From: Ferrovibrio terrae
Lineage (GTDB): Bacteria; Pseudomonadota; Alphaproteobacteria; Ferrovibrionales; Ferrovibrionaceae
Length of the DNA: 64,000 nucleotides
Direction: 5' to 3'
Assembly (NCBI RefSeq): GCF_007197755.1
Contig: NZ_CP041636.1
Coordinates: 2,702,001 to 2,766,000, forward strand
Part shown: in pieces, positions 58,062 to 64,000 of the stretch
Layout: every line of letters begins with the position of its first letter
How positions within the stretch are numbered: position 1 is the first letter of the stretch
Notes under the pieces: generated by a model
What the model was told of the DNA's origin: nothing
The model's input: the letters and a program-made list of their open reading frames with translations, nothing else
Databases searched by the model: none
Program-made: the position numbers and the translations under genes

Positions 58062-58205
58062 CTGCGTCTCCCTTTGCCCGGTCTGGGCTATCTAAATCCT
58101 TGCCGGCCACTGTAGACTGCCGGCTCGCTTGAGATAAGCCTGCCGTAAGGGTAAGTATCGACCGCGAAAGCAAATTACCGGCCAACAACTTCGACGCACG
58201 TTCAA

Positions 58206-59882
58206 ATGTCAGTTGCCACTCCCGATCGTCTCCGCATCGCCATGGCCCAGGTCAACCCGGCCGTGGGCGACATTGCCGGCAATCGCCGGCTGATCGAAGA
58301 TTACCGGGCCCGGGCTGCGACCGAGGGCGCCGATCTGGTGGTGTTTCCCGAACTGATGATCATCGGCTATCCGCCGGAAGACCTGGTGCTGCGCCCCTCG
58401 GTGCAGGAAGCCTGCGAGGCAGCCGTGCAGGAGTTGGCGGCCCAGACCGCCGATGGCGGTCCGGCGCTGCTGGTCACCTCGCCCTGGCGCGACAAGGGCC
58501 TGCTATACAATTCCGCACTGCTGCTGGATGGCGGCGAGATCGTTGCCGTGCGGCACAAGCATGAACTGCCGAATTACGGCGTGTTCGACGAGAAGCGTCA
58601 TTTCGCGGTCGGACCCTTGCCCGGCCCGATGGTGTTCCGTGGCGTGCGGCTCGGCGTGATGATCTGCGAAGACATGTGGCAGGCCGATGTGGCCGAATGC
58701 CTTGCCGAGACCGGCGCGGAAATGCTGATCGTGCCGAACGGCTCGCCGTATGAATCGAACAAGTGGGACCAGCGCCTGCCGCTCGGCATCACGCGCGTGG
58801 TCGAGACCGGGCTTCCGCTGCTCTATGTCAACCGCACCGGCGGCCAGGATGAACTGGTCTTCGATGGCGGCGGCTTTGTGCTGAATGCCGATCACAGCCT
58901 GCCGGTGCGCCAGCCCGATTTCCTCGACGATCTCGCCGTCACTGAATGGCAGCGCAGCGACAAAGGCTGGGTCTGCGCCAGGGGCAGGATCGAACAGCCG
59001 CTCGACAACCATTCCAGCCTCTACCAGGCCATGGTGGTGGGCCTGCGCGATTATGTGAATCGCAACAAATTCCCCGGCGTGGTGCTCGGCCTGTCGGGTG
59101 GCATCGACTCTGCGCTTTCGGCTGCCGTGGCAGTCGATGCGCTGGGGCCAGCGCGCGTGCGCTGTGTCATGCTGCCGTCGAAATACACCTCACAGCGCAG
59201 CCTGGATGATGCCGCCGACTGCGCCAAGGCGTTGGGCGTGCCCTACGAGACCATTCCGATCGAGCCGGCCTACCAGGCTTTCGAGGCCATGCTGGCGCCG
59301 GCGTTCAAGGACAAGAAGCCGGATATCACCGAAGAGAACCTGCAGTCGCGCATCCGCGGCGTCACGCTGATGGCGCTGAGCAACAAGTTCGGCCATATGG
59401 TGCTGACCACCGGAAACAAGTCGGAAATGTCGGTCGGCTACGCCACGCTCTATGGCGATATGTGCGGCGGCTACAGCGTGCTGAAAGACGTCTACAAGAT
59501 GACGGTCTATGCGCTGTCGCACTGGCGCAATGTCAACCGTCCGCTCGAAAGCCTTGGCCCCGAAGGCGTGGTGATCCCGCCGGCCATCATCGAACGCGCA
59601 CCGACTGCCGAGTTGCGCGACAACCAGACCGACCAGGACAGCCTGCCGCCCTATGAGCAGCTTGATGCCATCCTGGAAATGCTGGTGGAAAAGGAAATGC
59701 CGGTGCGTGAGATCGTGGCTGCCGGCCAGCCCGAAGATGTCGTGCGCCGCATCCAGCATCTTCTCTATATCGCCGAATACAAGCGCCGCCAGGCACCGCC
59801 GGGCGTCAAGCTCACCCCGCGCAATTTCGGCCGCGACCGCCGCTATCCCATTACCAACGCCTTCCGGGATCAGTCGAAATGA
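58206..59882 (+). CDS. nadE: Glutamine-dependent NAD+ synthetase
   Basis: 558 residues, two domains. The N-terminal nitrilase-like glutaminase has its triad in [16 protein letters not shown] (Glu near 52), [16 protein letters not shown] (Lys near 120) and [14 protein letters not shown] (Cys near 157). The C-terminal synthetase has the ATP loop [58 protein letters not shown] and [15 protein letters not shown]. It amidates nicotinic-acid adenine dinucleotide to NAD with glutamine nitrogen. The stop overlaps the gltX start as ATGA. Confidence 0.97.
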   Translation: MSVATPDRLRIAMAQVNPAVGDIAGNRRLIEDYRARAATEGADLVVFPELMIIGYPPEDLVLRPSVQEACEAAVQELAAQTADGGPALLVTSPWRDKGLLYNSALLLDGGEIVAVRHKHELPNYGVFDEKRHFAVGPLPGPMVFRGVRLGVMICEDMWQADVAECLAETGAEMLIVPNGSPYESNKWDQRLPLGITRVVETGLPLLYVNRTGGQDELVFDGGGFVLNADHSLPVRQPDFLDDLAVTEWQRSDKGWVCARGRIEQPLDNHSSLYQAMVVGLRDYVNRNKFPGVVLGLSGGIDSALSAAVAVDALGPARVRCVMLPSKYTSQRSLDDAADCAKALGVPYETIPIEPAYQAFEAMLAPAFKDKKPDITEENLQSRIRGVTLMALSNKFGHMVLTTGNKSEMSVGYATLYGDMCGGYSVLKDVYKMTVYALSHWRNVNRPLESLGPEGVVIPPAIIERAPTAELRDNQTDQDSLPPYEQLDAILEMLVEKEMPVREIVAAGQPEDVVRRIQHLLYIAEYKRRQAPPGVKLTPRNFGRDRRYPITNAFRDQSK

Positions 59883-61204
59883 CTGATGTCTCGGTAAGGT
59901 TCGCGCCGAGCCCGACGGGCCGGCTGCATGTCGGCAATGCGCGCGGCGCGCTGCTGAACTGGCTGTTCGCGCGTAAATCCGGCGGCAGCTTCCTGCTGCG
60001 GCTGGACGACACCGACACGGCGCGTTCGACGGATGAGTTTGCCAAAGGCATCGAGGCCGACCTGCGCTGGCTCGGGCTCGACTGGGACCGGTTCGCGAAA
60101 CAGTCCGACCGTTTCGCACTCTATGCCGAAGCGACGGAAAAGCTGAAAGCGAGCGGGCGGCTCTATCCGGCTTACGAGACCCCGGAAGAACTCGACCTGC
60201 GCCGCAAGATCCAGCTGAGCCAGAAGAAGCCGCCGGTCTATGACCGCGCCGCGCTGAAGCTGAGCGATGCCGAGCGCGCGAAATTCGAGGCCGAAGGCCG
60301 CAAGCCGCACTGGCGCTTCAAACTCAATCGCGGCACGACGGCCTGGGATGACATCATCCATGGCCGCGTCGAGATCGACATGGCGAGTTTGAGCGATCCG
60401 GTGCTGGTGCGCTCGGACGGCTATCCGCTCTACACGCTCTCGTCGGTGGTCGATGACGGCGACCTGAAAATCAGCCATGTGATCCGCGGCGAGGATCACG
60501 TCACCAATACGGCGGCGCAGATCCAGCTCTTTGAGGCACTGGGCTACATGGTGCCGGTCTTCGGACATTTCTCGCTGCTGCTGGACGCCGATGGCGGCGG
60601 GCTGTCGAAACGGCTGGGGTCGCTGTCGCTCGCCGATCTGCGCGAGCAGGGCATCGAACCGATGACGCTGAATTCGCTGCTGGCGCGTCTGGGCTCGGCC
60701 GATCCGGTCGAGGCGCAGACCGACCTCAACGCGCTGATCGCCGGTTTCGACCTGTCGCGCTTCAGCCGGGCCGCCGCCCGGCTCGATCCGCATGATCTCG
60801 ACCTGATCAATGCCAAGCTGCTGCATGCGACCGACTTCGCCGCCGTGCGCGACCGCCTGCCGGCAGGTGCCACCGAGGCCTTCTGGCTCGCCATCCGCGG
60901 CAATATCGGGCGGGTCGCCGAGGCGGCCGACTGGTGGCCGGTTGCGACCGGCGAGATCGACGCCGTGCATGAGGACCCTGTCGTGGTGGCCGCCGCCGTC
61001 GAGGTGCTGCCGCCCGAGCCCTGGGATGCCACGACCTGGAAGGTGCTGACGCAGGCAATTTCCGCCAAGACAGGGGCGAAAGGGAAAGCTTTGTTCCATC
61101 CATTGCGCCTGGCCTTGACCGGGCGCGACAAGGGGCCTGAAATGGCGCAGCTTCTGCCGCTGATCGGGCGCGACCGCGCCGTGAAGCGTTTGACCGGTAA
61201 GTGA
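59879..61204 (+). CDS. gltX: Glutamyl-tRNA synthetase
   Basis: 441 residues. Class I signatures: [26 protein letters not shown], where HVGN replaces [24 protein letters not shown] and [23 protein letters not shown], where LSKR is the KMSKS loop. The anticodon-binding domain is short, so the protein is 25-30 residues shorter than the usual 470. Alphaproteobacteria often carry two copies, one of which charges tRNA-Gln with glutamate for GatCAB; which copy this is cannot be told. The gene sits between nadE and citramalate synthase in one plus-strand run. Confidence 0.93.
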   Translation: MTDVSVRFAPSPTGRLHVGNARGALLNWLFARKSGGSFLLRLDDTDTARSTDEFAKGIEADLRWLGLDWDRFAKQSDRFALYAEATEKLKASGRLYPAYETPEELDLRRKIQLSQKKPPVYDRAALKLSDAERAKFEAEGRKPHWRFKLNRGTTAWDDIIHGRVEIDMASLSDPVLVRSDGYPLYTLSSVVDDGDLKISHVIRGEDHVTNTAAQIQLFEALGYMVPVFGHFSLLLDADGGGLSKRLGSLSLADLREQGIEPMTLNSLLARLGSADPVEAQTDLNALIAGFDLSRFSRAAARLDPHDLDLINAKLLHATDFAAVRDRLPAGATEAFWLAIRGNIGRVAEAADWWPVATGEIDAVHEDPVVVAAAVEVLPPEPWDATTWKVLTQAISAKTGAKGKALFHPLRLALTGRDKGPEMAQLLPLIGRDRAVKRLTGK

Positions 61205-61211
61205 GAGTGTG

Positions 61212-62819
61212 ATGCCTAAGGATCGCGTGTATCTCTTCGACACGACATTGCGGGACGGCGCCCAGACCCAGGGCGTCGACTTCTCGGTCGAGGACAAGCG
61301 CGTGATTGCCAGGGCGCTGGACAGGCTCGGCGTTGCCTATATCGAGGGCGGCTGGCCCGGCGCCAATCCGACCGACAGCGAGTTCTTCACCGCCAAGCCG
61401 GCACTCAAGCGCGCCAAATTCGTCGCCTTCGGCATGACCAAGCGGCCGGGCCGCTCGGCCGAGAACGATCCGGGCCTTGCCCAGATCCTGAATGCCAGCG
61501 CCGATGCCGCCTGTCTGGTCGGCAAGAGTTCGGAATACCAGGTCGGCATCGCGCTCGGCATTTCGCTGAACGAGAATCTCGAACTGATCTCGGACAGCAT
61601 CGCGGCGGCGCACAAGAAGTTCGGCGAAGCGATGTTCGATGCCGAGCATTTCTTCGACGGCTACAAGGCCAATCCGAAATTCACCTTCGACTGCCTGAAA
61701 GCAGCACTGGATGCCGGCGCGCGCTGGGCCGTGCTGTGCGACACCAATGGCGGCACCATGCCCTGGGAAGTCGAGCGCATCGTCGGCGAGGTCGTGCAGA
61801 AACTCGGCGACGGGTCGCGCCTGGGCGTGCATACCCATAATGACACCGAGAATGCGGTCGCCAACACGCTGGCCGCGGTGAAGGCCGGCGTGCGGCAGGT
61901 GCAGGGCACGCTGAACGGCCTGGGCGAGCGCTGCGGCAATGCCAATCTCATCGCGCTGATCCCTTCGCTGATGCTGAAGCCGTGGTTCGCAGAGAATATC
62001 GACGTTGGCCTTTCCGAGCAGGACCTGACGCATCTGACCGCCACTTCGCGCACGCTGGACGAATTGCTCAATCGCGCGCCGAACCGCCATGCGGCTTATG
62101 TGGGCGCGGCCGCCTTTGCGCATAAGGGTGGCCTGCATGTCTCGGCGGTGATGAAAGACCCGCGCACCTACGAGCATGTGCCGCCGGAAACCGTCGGCAA
62201 CAAGCGCCATATCCTGATGTCGGACCAGGCCGGGCGTTCGAATCTGCTGGTGCGCCTCACCGAGGCCGGCATCACCTATGATACGGCTGACAGCCGGCTC
62301 AATGCGCTGCTGGACGACGTGAAGCAGCGTGAATCCGAGGGTTACAGCTACGACGGCGCCGAGGCGAGCTTCGAGGTGCTGGCACGCCGCGCGCTTGGCC
62401 AGATGCCGGAGTATTTCAGGATCCGCAGCTTCCGCGTCCAGGTCGAGCGCCGCTTCAATGCAAAGGCCGAGCTGGTGACGATCTCGGAGGCCACCGTGAA
62501 GCTGGATGTCGATGGCCAGACGCTGTTCTCGGTCGCCGAGGGCAACGGCCCGGTCAACGCGCTGGATCACGCGATCCGCAAGGATCTCGGCCGCTACCAG
62601 AGCTATATCGACGACCTGCGCCTGGTCGATTTCAAGGTCCGCATCCTCAATGGCGGCACCGAGGCGACCACGCGCGTGATGATCGAGAGCGCTGATGGCC
62701 AGGGCAATCGCTGGTTCACCGTCGGCGTGTCGCCCAACATCATCGACGCCGCCTTCATGGCGCTGATGGATTCGATCCAGTGGAAGCTGCTGCGCGACGG
62801 GGCGCAGCCGAGCAAATAG
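61212..62819 (+). CDS. cimA: (R)-citramalate synthase
   Basis: 535 residues from ATG 61212; GTG 61209 is adjacent. The HMGL-like barrel starts VYLFDTTLRDGAQTQGVDFSVEDK (Arg-Asp catalytic pair), and includes HTHNDTENAVANTLAAVKAGVRQVQGTLNGLGERCGNANL with the metal-binding HxH. The C-terminal half holds the LeuA allosteric domain (about 410-530). The sequence pattern (GGWPGANPTDSEFF) follows the citramalate-synthase group that makes citramalate from pyruvate and acetyl-CoA, bypassing threonine for isoleucine; homocitrate or isopropylmalate synthase is less likely. It lies 8 bp after gltX. Confidence 0.88.
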   Translation: MPKDRVYLFDTTLRDGAQTQGVDFSVEDKRVIARALDRLGVAYIEGGWPGANPTDSEFFTAKPALKRAKFVAFGMTKRPGRSAENDPGLAQILNASADAACLVGKSSEYQVGIALGISLNENLELISDSIAAAHKKFGEAMFDAEHFFDGYKANPKFTFDCLKAALDAGARWAVLCDTNGGTMPWEVERIVGEVVQKLGDGSRLGVHTHNDTENAVANTLAAVKAGVRQVQGTLNGLGERCGNANLIALIPSLMLKPWFAENIDVGLSEQDLTHLTATSRTLDELLNRAPNRHAAYVGAAAFAHKGGLHVSAVMKDPRTYEHVPPETVGNKRHILMSDQAGRSNLLVRLTEAGITYDTADSRLNALLDDVKQRESEGYSYDGAEASFEVLARRALGQMPEYFRIRSFRVQVERRFNAKAELVTISEATVKLDVDGQTLFSVAEGNGPVNALDHAIRKDLGRYQSYIDDLRLVDFKVRILNGGTEATTRVMIESADGQGNRWFTVGVSPNIIDAAFMALMDSIQWKLLRDGAQPSK

Positions 62820-62823
62820 TCGC

Positions 62824-63639
62824 ATGACCGGCACGAACAGACCGAAGCTCGGCAAGTATGCGCCGCCGGGTCCGCTGCGGCGCGGGCCGGTGATCGTGCT
62901 GGTGCAGCCGCAGCTTGGCGAGAATATCGGCGCCGCCGCGCGCGCCATGCTGAATTGCGGCATCACGGAACTGCGCCTGGTCAATCCGCGCGACGGCTGG
63001 CCCAACCCGGCGGCGTATGTGCTGGCCAGCAAGGCCGATCCGGTGCTGGATGCGGTCAGCGTGTTCAGCAGCACGGCGGACGCCGTCGCCGACCTGCATC
63101 GCGTCTATGCCACCACGGCGCGGCTGCGCGACATGATGAAAGAGGTCGTGACGCCGCGCGAAGCCGCCGCCCGCATGCGGCAGGAGCAGACCGAAGGCCA
63201 TCGCGTCGGGATTCTGTTCGGGCCGGAACGCACCGGGCTCGACAACGAGGATGTCGCGCTGGCGCATATCGGGATTACGGTCCCGCTCAATCCCGGCTTC
63301 TCGTCGCTCAATCTGGCGCAGGCGGTGTTGCTGCTCGGCTATGAATGGTTCACCGCGACGGACGACACCGCGCCGAGCCGGCTCGACACGGTGCGCGGCG
63401 GTTTCGCCAGCCAGGAGGAGCTGCAGGGGCTCTTCGATCACCTGGTCGAGGAACTCAACCAGTCGGCCTTTTTCCACAATGTCGAGCCCAAGCGCGGCGC
63501 GATCCTGCGCAACCTGCGCTCGGCCCTGCAGCGCGTGCCGCTGGCCAGCCAGGAAGTGCACACGTTTCGCGGCATGCTGAAGGCGATCGCTCAAGGGCGG
63601 CCGTTGCGCGCGTCCTTGCGCAGGAAGAAGCCGGACTGA
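62824..63639 (+). CDS. TrmJ-type tRNA 2'-O-methyltransferase (SPOUT family)
   Basis: 271 residues. SPOUT knot motifs: PVIVLVQPQLGENIGAAARAMLNCGITELRLVNPRDGW (about 19-56), ILFGPERTGLDNEDVALAHIGITVPLNPGFSSLNLAQAVLLLGYE (about 130-175). An N-terminal basic segment and a C-terminal helical part (FDHLVEELNQSAFFHNVEPKRGAILRNLRSALQRVPLASQEVHTFRGMLKAI) are typical of TrmJ, which methylates the 2'-OH of position 32 in several tRNAs. It starts 4 bp after the citramalate synthase gene, so it belongs to the same transcription unit. Confidence 0.92.
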   Translation: MTGTNRPKLGKYAPPGPLRRGPVIVLVQPQLGENIGAAARAMLNCGITELRLVNPRDGWPNPAAYVLASKADPVLDAVSVFSSTADAVADLHRVYATTARLRDMMKEVVTPREAAARMRQEQTEGHRVGILFGPERTGLDNEDVALAHIGITVPLNPGFSSLNLAQAVLLLGYEWFTATDDTAPSRLDTVRGGFASQEELQGLFDHLVEELNQSAFFHNVEPKRGAILRNLRSALQRVPLASQEVHTFRGMLKAIAQGRPLRASLRRKKPD

Positions 63640-63712
63640 TTGCCACCCGACAATTCCGCGCTTGTCGGGCGCCGTGGCATCGCTAGGATTGCCGCAGCAG
63701 AGGAGGCGCCCC

Positions 63713-64000
63713 ATGTGCCAGGCCACGGAATCCGCAGTCCCCACCACGCAGGCCGATGACGAGCGCGTGCGCGTCACGCGCTGGGATTTCGCACCCGGCG
63801 CCGCCACCGGCTTCCATGTCCACGAATATCCGTATGTCGTGACCTATCTGACCGATGCGAAGCTGAAGATCGTCGACCCGCAGGGCGCGGAGAGTTTCGT
63901 CGAGATGCAGGCCGGCGGCAGCTATTCGCGGCCCAAGGGCATCGCGCATGACGTGATCAACGCCGGCGCCGCGCCGATGGCCTTCGTCGAGGTCGAGATC
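63713..64000 (+). CDS. Cupin-domain protein, N-terminal part (3' end outside window)
   Basis: 96 residues are visible from ATG 63713, preceded by AGGAGG six bases upstream; the frame is open at the window end. The cupin core is clear: RVTRWDFAPGAATGFHVHEYPYVVTYLTDAKLKIVDPQGAESFVEMQAGGSYSRPKGIAHDVINAG. HVHEYP gives two His and a Glu of the first metal motif, and a third His is in GIAHDV. Small cupins of this type include BauB-like proteins of beta-alanine breakdown; the true substrate is unknown. It starts 73 bp after the TrmJ gene. Confidence 0.85.
   Translation, partial: MCQATESAVPTTQADDERVRVTRWDFAPGAATGFHVHEYPYVVTYLTDAKLKIVDPQGAESFVEMQAGGSYSRPKGIAHDVINAGAAPMAFVEVEI

Overview
The window is 64 kb of GC-rich chromosome from an alphaproteobacterium, probably a Rhodospirillales-like lineage; I cannot name a genus. 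The evidence is a complete alphaproteobacterial division and cell wall (dcw) cluster with a long-linker FtsZ, a type A RNase P RNA, two DUF1127 proteins, a class II DAHP synthase and an AidB-type acyl-CoA dehydrogenase. I see no insertion sequence, prophage, CRISPR array, tRNA or rRNA. Almost every base belongs to a recognisable housekeeping or metabolic gene.

Layout. 1-10.5 kb: 3' end of a TerC-type membrane protein, an ExoD-like protein and a lipid kinase on +; then on - an AidB homologue, an orphan outer-membrane protein, a fused 5-oxoprolinase/hydantoinase and a winged-helix regulator, with a near-perfect palindrome upstream of the oxoprolinase gene. 9.6-11.3 kb: a DMT-family exporter translationally coupled to a leaderless peptidoglycan amidase. 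11.3-15.7 kb: rnpB, then a cobalamin riboswitch leading a siderophore-class TonB-dependent receptor and a PepSY membrane protein. A secreted three-repeat Cys protein (probable beta-trefoil) follows on -.

16.4-36.6 kb: the dcw cluster on +, in the order mraZ, rsmH, ftsL, ftsI, murE, murF, mraY, murD, ftsW, murG, murC, murB, ddl, ftsQ, ftsA, ftsZ, lpxC. Most neighbours are joined by 1-14 bp overlaps. MraZ-type boxes precede mraZ, a strong terminator separates ftsZ from lpxC, and a pair of mirror-image terminators closes the cluster against a convergent XRE-type regulator. After a 464 bp gap come bamD, recN, ligA and a DnaQ-like exonuclease.

43-64 kb: RraA-like protein and aminopeptidase P on -; two DUF1127 genes on + that share a promoter element; prmA and a UvrD-type helicase on -; an FAD-dependent D-2-hydroxyacid dehydrogenase, class II DAHP synthase and nicotinate phosphoribosyltransferase on +; nitronate monooxygenase, a Bug-type binding protein and a CurA-like reductase on -; then nadE, gltX, citramalate synthase, a TrmJ-like methyltransferase and the 5' end of a cupin gene on +.

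The central block makes UDP-MurNAc-pentapeptide (MurB to MurF, Ddl), assembles lipid I and II (MraY, MurG), polymerises and crosslinks it at the septum (FtsW, FtsI, FtsL, FtsQ, FtsA, FtsZ), and starts lipid A synthesis (LpxC). The most unusual parts are the B12-controlled siderophore-type receptor/PepSY pair, the co-regulated DUF1127 pair with an internally duplicated member, the palindrome at the oxoprolinase gene and the regulatory hairpins around the dcw cluster.
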